The notes beneath the pieces were generated by a model. The model had not been told where the DNA came from. It ran no database searches and worked only from the letters and a program-made list of their open reading frames with translations. Shown in pieces: positions 26,801-41,800 of a DNA stretch of 64,000 bases; the stretch's first letter is position 1, and every line of letters starts with the position of its first letter. The translations under genes and the position numbers were made by a program. This DNA is from Kappaphycus alvarezii (lineage: Eukaryota; Rhodophyta; Florideophyceae; Gigartinales; Solieriaceae): NCBI GenBank assembly GCA_002205965.3, contig NADL03000620.1, positions 1,178,001 to 1,242,000 of the forward strand, given 5' to 3'.

Positions 26801-29800
26801 AGGCGGCGTCCTCTCCTCGGATACGAACTTGCTTTCGAGCATCGTGGACAATGGAGTCAAGGCCAGAAGGGATACCATTGGCGACTTGCAGCCGGGCGAG
26901 AGTGTCGGGTGTCGTCCAATGGTTTGGGCGAGAGAACTTTCGTCACCAGGCGCCGTAACGCCGTCTCAATTGCGATAGGGCGGATCTTACCTGGACCTAG
27001 TTGAATCGGCCGAAGCGTCGCAGAGGGAAATGAGCGGGATTGTGGCGTCTGGGAGGTACCCATTAGCTAGTCGCCGGACAACGGAAGTAAGCACAGAGAT
27101 TCCCGTAAGCCCTGCCTCTGGCGTCACCCTGGTGTTCGCCAGGAGGTGAAGAAGGCAAGGGGAAATGCGATCAGGCCCCCGGATGGAGTTCTGATTCAGC
27201 CGGCGGACAGCGCGAAGGACTGCAGCCTCAGTAATGTCATTCAGGAAAGGGGGATCTGTCCCGGTGAGTAGTGTGACCGGTGACGGTAGAGGTGGGTGCA
27301 GCGCACGCAGGCGTTCCTGACCTGTTGGGTCCCGAACGTCCGCGATGCGAGACTGGCGCAATGTTCTCAATGCGCGTACATATTGTGCATCTTGGGCCAG
27401 ATGTGCTGCTCGACGGAATTTTGGGTCCCGTCGAGGGTCATGGGGGGGAAAGTAGTGACGGACAGACTGTTCTTCTCGGGTCCGATGAGCTTGAATAGCT
27501 TCTGTCCAGAGTTCTCCCCACTCGCCAGCGGTTGCTCGGCGAATGCGTTCACGAAGACCATGGCTTTGGGATGACTGAGAACGCCACCCAGGTTCCCCCC
27601 GTAGTGAGCGTTACAGCACTGCGGTCGGAAGTAGGTGGATGCGAAGAAACGCAGAATGAACAGCATCAGCATTCCGCGCGTGGGAGGCTGCCCGGAAGAG
27701 CAGAATGATCAAAACAGCGAAGCTATGCATACAGTTGGCCGACATGCAGGCAAAGATGTCGGACGGGCGGAGCGGGTTGTGCAGTGCATCGTAGACCGAC
27801 GGAAGGAGCAGGGGCGGCAAGGGATGGTGTTATCCGGACTCCATGATGACTGCGGTTACGAGGATTGGCCCGGAGCGGGGGCAGGAGCGGAGACCTTGGC
27901 CGCGGGTTTGGGCTCGACGGGGACATCGACCTGCATTTCTGCTAGAAGGGCCAGGGCGTACGAGTCTCCCGTAGGAGGGCCGGCGGGGTGAGTCGGGGGC
28001 TTGGGCGGATTGTCCGGCGGGGTGCCCTGAGCTGCGGAGTATGGCAGAGTGGACACCACGAGGGCGGCGGAGGGGCAGGTGGACACCACGAGGGTGTCAG
28101 CACAATCCGCGACGGCGGCAGTGGCCTCAGCAACGGCAGCCGCGGGGCTGCGTCGCTTGGAGATGCGTGTGGCGGGGGTTGCCGCATTGATGGCCGAGAG
28201 GGGGACGAGGGACGCGGTGGCGTCCATGGAACCGTCTTAGGAGGATTTTTTTTGCACTACGACGGGGGCGAGGGTGGGGGCGGGAACGGGCAGGGGTCTG
28301 GGAGGGGGCTTCAGTGGGGGCGGCAGAAGCGGGGGCCGGGGATGGGCCTTCGGTGGGAGCGGCGGGGGCGGTTGTTATCGGGCCGGCGGGGGCATCTGTT
28401 GGGGCAGGTGTGGTGGGGGCGAGATATGGGCATCCCTCGTATAATTTGTCGATAAACGTCTCCATGAAGGGCTTGCCGCTCGGCAACGTGGTAGCGGCGG
28501 CGTCGATGAGCCGGGTGATAGCACCGGCGAGGGCCTTTCGAGTGGCCATAGTGATGTACGAAGAGTTACTGTTGAGGCGCTTGACCTCGCGTGCGGCGGC
28601 AATACAGGTACGCACTTGCCATTCGACCGTGGGGAGGTCCCCAAGAAGCGTAGCTACCGTGTGGACGGACAATCTCGAGCCGTGGTAAAGGCCAGGGATC
28701 GCATTTAGTATTTTGAGAAAGGCCGGAGTTTCGGAAGCATAGTGGACCACGACGGTCAAGTCTTCAACGGTGAGGAGCGCGAGGTTGGGCAGCGGGGTTC
28801 CGGAGGCCTCAGCGGAGAGGCGCAGGCATGCCTAGGCGTCCTCGTAAGACGGCAGGGCGCCGTAGCCCGCCGGTCCGGCGGAAAAGGCCAGTGAGGACAT
28901 GGGCAGGGCTGCGACTGGGGGTAAGCCGGTGAGCCCGTTGAGGGGGACCGGTGCAGTGGGGACCGGGACACCGTAGCGGGGTGTGGTGCGAGGCGCCGGT
29001 GTCGGCGGAGTGACGGGTTCTAGAGAGCCCATTTGGAGGCGACAGAACTCGCGAACAGTGGGGGGGACGGTGGAGACACGGGGAGAGACATGGGCGCGGA
29101 CGCCTCCCGAAAATGCGCACATCGCTACCAACAGATGTGGGATCTGTTGGTGGGTGGGGGACAATTTGTTCGACGTTCGACTGGTTGGGATGGACGTTGG
29201 TTGTCCAACGATTGTTGGGCGTTTGTCGGGACAGTTGTGTCAGGTGGGCAAGAAAATAATGCTTACATGCTGTGCTGTACTGTACACGGGGCAATGGTGT
29301 AAACTTGGTGCTGTGGGACGTGGACACGGAGGACGCGTGGCATCATGGGAATTTGTCGACTTGTCGGGTGTCTTCATCCGCTTGCCACGTTTCCATCGAG
29401 CGCTGCGCTGCCCCGACCCTTTGTGTTGAGTGTCTGACAAACAGTTGTTTCTGCGCAAACAAGTGCACTGTAGTTTATTGGCATTATGGATATGATCTGT
29501 CCAATGAAATACCATTGTCGATAACCAATTTCCTGTTTTTCCTTTTCCCTCGTCTTTTGCTCCGAAATGCACGTTTGAACAAGGCCTACCGTATTGAGAA
29601 TAAAAAAAATTGCCAAAAAAACAAAATAAAACACAAAGAAAGTTGCACCAAGCCACACCTGGAATCCACAGTTTCACACAGCCCTGCCGCACCCTTGGTG
29701 TTTCTCTCCCTCGAATCCCCCTTTTCATTCGCCGCCATACGCATCCATCACCTCCTCCTTCCCCCCCCGATGCCCATCTAATCCACCACCACCATCTTTC

Positions 29801-32800
29801 CTCTTCCCCCTCTCCATCCCTAACCATTAACCCAACCTAACCCAAAACAAATTCCCTTTTCCAACTATCATGCGACTCTCCCGTCGCGTGTCCCACATAC
29901 CCTCACTCCAATCCCCCACACCCCCCGGCCCCGTCTGTGCACACTGCCTCCGTCCACTCTCCATCCAACCCGCATACGTCCGTTGTGCAGAACCCGCATG
30001 CAACAGTCTCCCCCTTTGTGCAGACTGCTTTTCTGTCGGCGCATACGACGTTCATCCGCACAATCCCTCCCACCCATATCGAGTCATCCAACGTGTCCCA
30101 GATCAAATTTACGCAAAGGACTGGGCCGCTCATGAGGAGGAACGTCTCTTACATGCCCTCAGTGACCATGGTCCCCATCACTGGAAGGATATCTCCGACT
30201 ATGTCCGCTCCAAAACACCAGCCAAATGCGAGCGTCATTATCATCACGTCTATCTGGACGGACCCGCAGCCCCGCTACCTTCACAAATTACAACCGCTAC
30301 TCCAGATGCAATGGTTGCAGAGCCTCCCTCCCCGGCCCCGGGGACAGAGACCAAGAAAACGCCCACTGACACCAAGAAACAATCCGCTTCAAACGCCCAT
30401 GAGCGCACCGTAAAGCCAGGCGTAAAGGCTGGCGTTTTGGAGGGTTACATGCCCTTGCGAGGTGACTTTGATGTCGAGTGGGATGATGATGCTGAGAATC
30501 TCGTCGCCGATTTGACCATCAGTCCGCAGGACACACAGGAGGAAATCGAGTTGAAGTTGTGCTTGTTGGAGAATTATGATCGCCGATTGACACGCCGCGA
30601 CGCAGTCAAGCGTATTTTGTTTGATCATGATTTGCTCGACTTTGGCTCGCACAAGATTGGTGGATCGAGGACAGCAAAGGATGAAAAGGAGCTTGCTGCA
30701 AGGTTGAAGGTCTTTGCTCGATTGTTGGAGAAGAATGTCTATACTTCCGTTCAGGAATCGGTCACTAATATTTACAGATTGTCGCGTGAGGTTCATCGAT
30801 TGGCCCAGGCTCGCGATTCAGGCGTCCACAGGTTGGCAGAAGTGGATGTTTATGAGGTCGAGAGAAAGGCACGCGCAGCTAGTTTATCCACGGCACAGAT
30901 GGTCGTGGAAAAGTCGAATAGAAAGAGGAGGCGGTCTAGCGGTGGACTCACGTTGCCGGCAAAGCGCGCAAGAAAAGCTGATCATGCCAGGGCTCACGTG
31001 CCGAACGGAAGGAATACGACCCCACTAAAGCCACCCCTTGTTTTGGACGAGAACACCGCACTGATGTACTCTCCGACACCAGATGTCGACGCACTTTCAC
31101 TGGGAGTAACCACGAGTGAGGTTGTCAACAGCTCCGCCGTCAACATTGATAATCCGGATAATGCGGCCGAAATACCCGCGCAGTCCAAAACTGCCTTACT
31201 GCGAAAGGCGCGAGAGCAACGGCGCTTGATGAGAAGCACTTATCCCCAGGTGGAACCGGGGGATATGAAGAACATGCCTGGCGCGGATGATCTCACCGAG
31301 TCGGAGCTAGTCATGTGCTGTGCCCTCAAAATACCGCCTGCTGAATTTATTACTCTGCGTGATGCGATGCTCTCCGCCTTCGGGGAGACTGCAGGACCGT
31401 CAACAAGCGTAGCCTCAGAGTCTGCCGGCAGGAAAATTACTACCATGCGCGCAACCCGGTCGCGCACACACATTGAAAACAGTGAACAGAGCGATACTTC
31501 CCGACTCCAAGTAACGTACACCAATGCAGACGTCCCAGGCCGTCGAATTGATGTTACCGCGAAAATGGATCAAGCCTGTGAGACAATCAAACCGGGCAAA
31601 TGGCGCGGCAAACGAGTTACCCGAGCGACAAGTGCCAACAGCCAGCAGGCAGCTGAGGGTAACACACCCCCTTGTTTGGTGCATTACACCAACGTCGAGC
31701 TCAACGGAGTCCCAACGCACAGCAAGGGCAGACCTACCGCTTCCAAACGAGCCTCTGATGGGGTATCATCTGCAACATGCATTGAGAATGATATGAGATT
31801 GGATGACGAATCACGAAAGTATGATACCAACGCTACCGCCTTACATTTGAAAACCTGGACATCCAATCGTTGTCAACCTAAAATCAATAACCCCGCTGGT
31901 GATGGGAATGGTGATAAAGAAGATTCACCGGACATTGTTGTGGAGGCAGTCGGAAAAAGGGGAGCTCGCCTTGCCTTGTCACTACGCTTGCCAAATGTCC
32001 ACTCAAACTGTGCTCCCGGGGAGGGGCGTCAGAATGTCGAAATTGGCATCGATGTCCTCACTGATTCGTTAGGAGATGACACTGCAGCAGGTGGTGTGCC
32101 TAATCAGCCTTCTGGAAAGTCTACCACCAACGACCAAGGCATACAAGCCCCGGTCTCCAGGACCCAAAAGTTGGCTGAAGCCGCACCGGACTCTGTAATT
32201 GAAACAATGTTGCCGGTTTCCTCACGCCGACCCTCTGGGACTCCACGAAAAAGGTCGAGAAAAGGTCGCGCAGCAGGGCGGCTCACTATTCGCAAGAGAA
32301 GTCGTGCTCACGGCCGAGCGCGAGGGCAACGCTCCGGAACCAGAACGGGGGTAAAGAAGGAAGAGGATATAAATATGGGGCCATCTTTGGTAAAGACTGA
32401 GGCGAAAAAGGTGGAAAAGACATTACCAAGTGGTGGTAATGATACGCTTGCTCAAAAGAAGCCAATTGAGAAGGTGCGGACCGACGCGGGCACGGCACAC
32501 GGCCAAGACGAGAGAAAAAAGGTGAAAAGTGAGAACTGCCTAGGAGCAGGATTGACCTCTCGAAAGGAGATTGGTCCCTCTGAGCGAAGGGATGACGGTG
32601 ATTGTGTTGAACCAGCCAGCGGATCTAGAAAGGGGTACGAAAGGTTTGCGAACAATGCTATTCAGGAAGAAGTCCTGGACGAGGGAAATGCAGCTAGTTT
32701 GGATGCCAAGGCAACTGGGGCGGTTGCAAAGACCATCTCTGGTGAAATTTTAGACAGTGCTGTGGGCATTCTCCGCTCTGGCAGCGAGCGCGCACAAGAG

Positions 32801-35800
32801 GCAATCAATAACCCGTTTGTTTACGTTGCCCCCGAGGGATCGCCCAGTGCACCCGTGTCAACTCCTGTTGCAAACCAAAGCGGGCAGGGTAGCGAGAGCG
32901 GAGAAAGCGACGGCAATGCAATGGGTAAGCCGATTCATACATCGCCCAATCAATGTAGTGAGCCAGGATCTGGGGCCGAATCGCTTTCTGGTGAGGACGA
33001 TGGGGACCCTACAGTAGACTTTTCGCCTGCAGACGAGGGGTCTGATGACGAAGACATCGATGAGGAGGGCAAGCCGGCACCTCGAGTTGGGCGAAGGTCT
33101 GGAGGGCGTCGCTGTGCCAGTTACATACCTGTTCGAGTGTCATCCCGCATCCGCAAGCGAAAACGGGAAGATGATAAGGTGGATGGCGCTGAAAGCACTG
33201 GGAAGAAGCCGCGGCGGCCGGTAGTAGGCGACAGGGATGAGGAGTGGACGGAGGGGATAGACATGACGGTAGGTTCTAAGGGATCAGATAAGAAGCCACC
33301 GGCAACCCCGATGCGGAAGTCAGCGAGGAAGAAACGGCCCCGTGGCTCAGAAGAGACAGACAAGGCAAGTGGCAGGACCCCGACTGCCGGAAGGTATAGC
33401 TTGAGACGACGGGGCTAGAAAGTTTGATGGAAGACAGGATGGTCATTTGCACATACGTAAACTGACTTAACTGGAACACATGAGCATCCTATGTTGGCTT
33501 GAGGGTTGTTTATAAAGGTAGACATTAGTAACTCCTCCGTGCAGATCGCACCAAAGTCGAAATGGAGGCCACAGTGGCATCGGACAAGGTCATGAGGTTA
33601 TTGTACGCGGAGGAAACACCGGAGCGCAGTTGAAAGGAATTGAGTAAGCGGCGGTGCAAAAACCGCCATGTCTCCTCGCGACCCTCTGTCTTGTCCGTCA
33701 ACCAGTAAAGTTCAGTGGCATGATAAGCCAGGCCAAGAACGGCGCGATCTGTGTACCACGACACCTAGCAACGTTGACGAAAGGAAATTGCAAAAACCAA
33801 GACACGCGGTTAGTATCAACAAAAACCGGTGCAAACCACATGCACCAAAATCAAGGAATTAGAAACACCAGGCAATCCGCACGTACATCCGGGCGCGTAA
33901 ACCCCGCGTAATGCGCAATCTCGTCAGCAAGCGTAGCCGAGTCACGAATCGCGCGCGGGGAATTGGGCGGCAAGGCACGCAGTTTAATGGCGGCGGCCCA
34001 ATGGTCATGATACGGTTCAATCATCTCAAGTCGGGTGCGAATTGCAAATGCGGCTTTTGACATGCTCGGCTCAACGGGATCACCAGGTTGTGGATCTTGG
34101 GCTAAACGACGTGCAAGGGAGACGTCGCAATGGCGGCAAAATTGCTCGACTACCTCGATGGGACCACGCGGTAACATGGCATGTGAGGCTGGAGACCATT
34201 TTAGATCGTGGATCGCGGCTTGTATTGCAGCTTGGGTGAAACCGTGGGTGGGGATCTGGCGGAGGATTGTCTGGTGGAGAAGGGTTAGGTCGTGTGGTTT
34301 GTCGGAGTTGGGGGGGGATGTTGAGTATGGCGGAGAAGGAGACTGTGCGGCGGTGCAGACGGGACGGACGGGACGTGCGGCGGCGACGGACTGGCGCGGG
34401 AGAGTGGCGAACAGGCGAGGGAGCGACATGGCGTGGGGGCAGGGTGAATGTGGGTTGGCTGAAGATGATCGGGCGGCGGCGACGGAGAGGTTGACTGTTG
34501 TGGATGGATGCAGTGAAAGTAGGGTTTGGTGGGGCAGTTGCGGGTAGCAGAGTGTGGCTACGTGATGGATCACTCGCTGGCATTGAGCTGGCCCTTTAAG
34601 AAATGTTATGTAGTGTTACCCATCAGTGACGACTTTTCCCGCACAAGGCATTGGCGGCTTGGGTACAACCGGCCGTATTTTCCATACATTAAAATAGCCC
34701 AAAAATTCCCCAGGTGATCAAATGATGGCGGCGGCTTGCATTGGATGGAGGATTGCCGAGAGCCACCATTTGCTTATTTTGAGGGCGGCCATGCGGTAAT
34801 TGCAATGCAGCTTCAAAACTATGTGGTTCGGTACGACTTTGTGCAGTTTACAGTACAGTTTTGTAATGTACGGCACCTATTGCAAAGTGCATACTGTACA
34901 ATGGATACTGTACAAACGGTCGCGGCCAATCTCAGGTCACGACTTATCTGACTTGGCGAATGCAATGACTAGCTCTAGTGTCCAGAGGACAATTGTACTC
35001 ATATGAGTCCATATTTCTAACGGCTAGATTTTATATAAAAAACTTACAGAATGACCCCATTAGCTTTTCACCATATCTAATAGCACCCTTAGGATGTCAA
35101 CCGTGCAAAACTTCGGAGTTTACTCCTCAACAGTTCATTCGAACACACAACAAGTTTGTCAACATCGAAAATTTTAACCAAAAATGACGAATCCAAATGA
35201 CCCCCGTCAACAGCCCAGAAACCTTGTCAACACTCGCGCAACCCTTGTCACATCAGCGGCTGAGTGTAAGCGACTATTCGGTTCCCTTTGGAGAAGTAAG
35301 CGCGTCAACGGAACCGTGGTCAACATCGAAGTTGTCACATCTACCGGAAGACGTCAGACTTCGGTCACCGCAGACTGGTCCATTCAGGACATGAAAAAGC
35401 GCGTCAGCTTGAAACTCGTAAACATCAAGCCAGGAGAAGCATCTGAAGGTGACGTAGCAACGTCCAATGAAATGGAGACAACTGCTGCTGAGGTTGACCT
35501 ACCGAATCGTCAACCTTCTGTTGAAGAACCTCGAGAAGAAGCCAATGGGATGGCCGGAGTAGGACGGGTATGCAAAGAAGTGCATGGAAAAATTTGGACC
35601 AATCAGGAGGTATTATTACCGTTGAATGGATCAACGGCATGTCGGCCATGGAAGGTAATTGGTCCAGCAAGGAACACGTACATACAAGGTCATACCGAGT
35701 ATGAGAAGACCCCGTATGATTTTTTCCTTTGCATGTTTCCCGTCGAACACCTTTCTACAATTACCGAACTTACAAACCGGAAACTCGCTAATGGTGGGCA

Positions 35801-38800
35801 CATGCGTACATCAGCTGGTGAAATTCTAAAGTTTTTTGGAATTCTCATATTGCTATGCAGATTCGAGTTTACAGCAGAAGGTCACTTTGGAGTACGCAGT
35901 CTACATCCAAATACATTCCATTGGCGGCTTTTAGAAAAATAATTTCGAGGAACCGTTTCGAAGCACTGGTCTCATGTATTACATTCAGCCGCTACACTGA
36001 AACTGAAAGCACTGACAGAAGATGGTCTTTGGTCAGCAGATTCGTGGATGCCATAAAATGGCATAGGAGGTCAAGTTTTTCGCCATTGGAGAGAATTTGC
36101 GTGGATGAAAGCATGTCGCGCTGGTACGGAATGGGGGTTGACTGGATGTCAGAGGGACTACCGCACTATTCGACATGGACCGTAAGCCTGAAAACGGATG
36201 TGAGATCAAGACTGCATGCTGCGGTGTCAGTGGAATTGTATTGAATTTGGAGATTTTTTTGTCAGCATCTGACAGCAGTAATCGGCGTTACGAGTCAAAT
36301 TTCCCTCATGGTACTTCTATTGTTCTTCGCCTTACAGAGCCTTGGTTTCATTCAAATCGACTGGTCTGTGCAGACTCTGCGTTTGCTCCTGTGGCCACAG
36401 CAAATGCGCTTTTCGAATATGGACTGAGGTTTACAGGTGTTGTCAAGAATGCGACAAGGCAGTTCCTATATCATTTTTGTCAGGGCTCGAACTCTTCAGG
36501 CGCGGAGATCATATCTGTATGGTAAGTCCCAGGACGGAAAGCCACCCTTCTATGATGGCCGTTCTGTGGATGGATAGAGACAGAAGATACTTTGTCAGTA
36601 CTTCCGGTACAGCACTTCCGTCAGAGCCTATCAGAAGATCTCGTTGGAGATCTTCTGGTAATGAAACGGTGCTTCTTGAAATGGAAATTCCTGTTCCAGC
36701 GGTTGTCAGCACATATTATCAAACGTGCTCCCAGATTGACAGGCATAACAGATGCAGACAGGATGACCTTGGATTGGAGAAGAAATTCGAAGTCAATGAT
36801 TGGTCACTGAGGGTTAATACATCTTTGCCTGCAATTTTCATCGTTGACTCATGGCTACTATACAAGGGTTTGATGGGTGCAAGAAATTGCATGTCCCAAA
36901 AAGATTTTTATGCAAAACTTGCAGAGCAACTCATTGACAATTCATTTGATGCTATTGGTCTCCGCAGATCTGACATTGACGTTCCAGAGGATTCTATTCC
37001 CTCATTGGCCTGCGGTACTGGAATCCACCTGGTGCCCACAGTGAAAAGGCGCAAAGGAGCCAACGGGGTCCCAACGAAAGCGGCGTTTCAAAGCAGATGC
37101 AAAATTTGCAAATCTGACAAGAAGTCCAAATTTCTCTGCTCTGAGTGCCTGAAACTGAACAAAGAGGTTTGGATATGCCATTCAGATACAGGACGTAACT
37201 GCTTTCAAAATCACTTACGCGATGTCCACTTCTGTCATGATTAGAAGATGCTTTAGACTACTCTTTAGTGATGTTTACTTGTCTACGCTTACATTTGATG
37301 TAAGCTGAATGAGTAAAAATGAAAAAAATTTGAGTCGTTGACTGTAGCCGCCTACATTTCTGATTCGCGTCGTTCGACTTGCGGAATTAGCATACGTACC
37401 TATGGCTTTATTCCCCTTTATGAGTGATCAGTGAATTAACCCCTCTGCTCATGTTCAAGTGGGCGCGCTAAGGCAAACTGAAGTAGCAGCTTTCGCAGAA
37501 ATGTCGACCTTTCTGAAGGAATTTTTTGCCCTCCTGTGGAGCGCAGCGAGTCGGACTCACGATTTCTTTGTTCATTCTTTACTTGAAGCCCATTAGGCCG
37601 CAGCGGTTGTTGTGAATTAGGATGAAACTACTTCTTTTATAGTTAGGGGAAGTTAGTTTTCAAGGATTCAGCGTGCCAGTGTATAATTTTAATTAAAAAA
37701 ATCTAGGTAATTTCGAACAATCATTTGTACTCATATGAGTACATTTGATTGTTCGAAAATACCGCCATTTTTTTAATTAAAATTATACCTCGGTGTGCTG
37801 AAGAGAGTAACTTTACGGCATCAGTAAAACGGGTTTCCGCTGCCGGATCCGACTATATTGCTAGCTAAGTGCTAACCGGATGGTCCACGTCGGCCACGTG
37901 CAGCAGCCCTGAAGACTAACACCCCCTAACTATAAAATTAGTTTCATCCCCATTCCCAACAACCGCTGTGGCGTAGTGGGCCTCAAGTATACAATGGAAA
38001 AAAGAAATCTTGGGTCCGACTCGCTGCGCTCCGCAGGAGGGCAAAAACTTTCTTCAGGAAGGTCGACATTTCGGCGAACGCTGCTATATCAGTTTGATTA
38101 CCGCGTCCACTTGAACATGAGCAGAGGGTTTAATTCACTGATCATTCATAAAGGGGAATAACGCCATCGGTAGGTGCGCTATTTCCGCAAGTCGAACGGC
38201 GCAAATCAGAAATGTAGGCAGCTCTAGTCAAGGACTCACTTTTTTACTATTGCTCAGTCAATCTACAAATAATGTAAGCATAGACAAGTAAACATCACTA
38301 TAGAGTAGCATAAAGCATCATCTAATTATGACAGAAGTGGACATCGCGTAAGTGGTTTTAAAAGCAGTTATTTCTGTCTCTGAATGGCATATCGACACCT
38401 CTTTGTTCAGTTTCAGGCACTCAGAGCAGAGAAATTTGGACTTCTTGTCAGATTTGTAAATTTTGCATCTGCTTTGAAACTCTGCTTTCGTTGGAGGTCC
38501 ATTGGCTCCTTTGCGTCTTCTCACTGTGAACACCAAGTGTATTTCAGTACCGCAGGCCAACAACGAGATAGAATGCTCCGGAACTTCAACATCAGATCTG
38601 GGAGGCTAATACAATCAAATGATTTGTCAATGAGTTGCTCTGCATGTTTTGCATAACAATCCTTTTGCGACATGAAATTGCTCGCACCCATAAAACCCTT
38701 GCATAGCACCCATGAATAAACGATTCAAATTGCAAGCAAAGATGTATTAACCCTTAACGACCAATCATTGACTTCGAATTTCTTCTCCAATCCGATATTA

Positions 38801-41800
38801 TCCTGTCTGCATCTGTTATGTCTGTCAATCTAGGAGCAAGTTTCATAGTATGTGCTGACAACCTGTGGGACTGGAATTTACATTTCCGCAAGCACCATTT
38901 TATAGCCAGCAGATCTCCAACGAGATCTTCTGATAGGCTCTGAATGAATTGTTGTACCGGAAGTAATGACAAAATATCTTCTGTCTCTACCCATCCACAT
39001 AACGGCCATCATAGAAGGATGGCTTTACGCCCTCGAACTTGCCATGGAGATATGATCCCCACGCCTAAAAAGTTCCAGCCCTGACAAAAATGACATAGGA
39101 AACTGCTTTTTCTCATTCTTGACGACTCTTGGAAACCTCAGTTCATATTCGAAAAGTGCATTTGCTGTAGTCATAGAATCAAATGCAGAGTCTGCTGTGG
39201 TATAAGACCAATAGGGTGCGTCGGTAGCCACTAACAAAAGGGTACCTAGAACACAGACGAGCACCGCAGGAGCACGGATATTCGCCTAAAGGAGGTTTCG
39301 AGGGAAGCACTAGTAAAGGTGTAGGTTCATTGGGCGGGCGAATAACCTTAAGGGGGATAAAGGGGTCTCCTTAGAGGTGTCAACGGCTTGAAGACCTAGA
39401 ATTTGGGGGCCAAAGGGTGCTTCCCTTTACGACTTTGCTACTACCACTCCTACCGTCCTCCTTATAAGGTGAGCTACCCTAGTACAACTACTGTAAATCT
39501 ACACTACTGTACGTTGCTCCTAAAGGACAAGTGGCCCCACTACCGCCACCTCCTCGATCCACCAATAGGATCTATCTATTCTAAAATATCTAATCAATTA
39601 CCTAATGGTCCACCGGGTGTCCCCACATGGGCCATGGCGGTTTAGTCCACTCTCCCCGGCTTACAGCCTCCCCATAGGTGACACGTCTTACAGTCCGCAC
39701 TGTACTCCAAAGGTGCTCCTGTACTACATCTGCACAAACAAGTCGATTGTAATGAAACCAAGGTTCTGTAAGGCGAAGAGCAATAGCAGTTCCATGAGGG
39801 AACTTCGACTCGTAACGCAAATTACTGTTTTCAGATGCAGACAAAACAATCTCCAAATTCAATACAATTCCACTGACACTACAGCAAGCAGTCTTGACGT
39901 CGCATCCATTTTCGGGCTTACGGTCCATAGCAACATAGTGCGGGAGTCCTTCTGACGTCTAGTTTCCGCCCATTCCGTACCAGCACGACATGCTTTCATC
40001 CACGCAAATTCTCTCCGATGGCCACACACTTGACCTCCTATGCCTTTTTATGGCTTCCACGAATCCACTGACCAAGGACCATCTTCTGTCATTTCTTTCA
40101 GTTTCTGTGTAGCGGCTGAACGTAATACATGATACCAGTGCGTCGAAACGGTTCCTTGAAATTATTTTTTCAAACATTGCCAGTGGAATGTATTTGGATG
40201 TAGACTGTGTACTTCAAAGCCACCTCCTGCTTGTGAACTCGAATCTGCATAGCAGTATGAGAGTTCCAAGAAAACTTCAGAATTTCACCAGCTTTTTCAT
40301 GCATGCGCCCACCATTAGCGAATTTCGGGTTTGTAAGTTCAGTAATTGTGGAAAGGTTTTCGAGGGGAAACATGCAAAGGAAAAATCGTATGGGCTATTC
40401 TCATACTCGATATGACCTTTAATGTACGTGTCACCTGCTGGACCAATTACCTTCCATGGCCGATGTGCTGTTGATCCATTCAACGGTAATAATACCTCCT
40501 GATTGGTCCAAATGTTTCCATGCATTTCTTTGCATATCCCTCCTACTCCGGCCATCCCATTGGCTTCTTCTCGAGTTTCTTCTTCTGAATGTTGATGATT
40601 CGGTAGTTCGATCACCACAGCGGATGCCTCTATTTCATTTGATGATGCTATTCCACATTCAGATGCTTCTCCTGGCCTGATGTTGACAAGCTTCAAGCTC
40701 ACACGATTTGCCCGGTCCTGAATGGACTAGTCTGCGGTGACCGTTGTCTGACGTCCTCCGGTAGATGTTCCATTTTCGATGCTGACCACAGTTCCATTGA
40801 CGCGCTTACTTTTCCAAAGGGAACCAAATATTCGCCTACACTCAGCCGCTGGCGTAACAAGGGTTACTCGAGTGTTAACAATGTTTCCGGGTTGTTGACA
40901 GGGTCCATTTGGATTTGTCATTTTTGGTTAAATTTTGGAATGTTGAAAAACTTGTTGTGTGATCGGTTGAACCGTTGAGGTGTAAACTCCGAAGTTTTGC
41001 ACGGTTGAATACCTAAGGGTGCTACTAGATATACTGAAACGATAATGGTGTCATTATGTAATTTTTATATAAAATTTTGCCGTTACAACTATGGACTCAT
41101 ATGAGTACAATTGTCCTCTGGACACTAGGGCTCAAGGTTGGCAGGTAGGCAGTAAAAAGTGCTAAAATTTAGAATAGCACCACCCCTAAATATGAGTATG
41201 CTGCCTCAATGGAGTGGCAAATTTAAAAGCTTTTTATATCAATAGAGGCCTAAATCGAAACCAATTTAATGTTAAGAGCATGGCCACGCATGGTACAATC
41301 CAATTTCAATTCAAGATAAAAATATACAGACGTATTATAGTTGTCAGTGGCTGATAGGCAGATCCAAATAAATGGAACTCGGGATCAAATGTGGTTGGAT
41401 TGAAACCCGATAGTCCCCACCGACTAAAGCCAATTTAAATGGGCACAGCAGTCACATGAACAATACTATACTTCAGGGGCTGCTAAATGAAGCTGCCAAC
41501 GATGATAAAGAAGCATCCGCCGTGGCATTGTGATGGAAAATGATGACCACTGCTCTCTTAGAAGATACGAAACTCAAGGCCGGAGGATCCGTGAAAGTAA
41601 AGTCTGCTAGTATTGACCGAGATTAAGCAGGATCTCATCGTCAATACATGTTGAAATACTTCTGCCCAAACAATATGCTGTGGCCTGGTACAGGATTTTT
41701 TGGACCACAAAAACTTGAAGTTTCCTTCGAAACTAGGTTCAGAATGACACAAGCTGTGTTTAATATAATATTCACTTCCGTTAGCACTTCATCCGAGTAC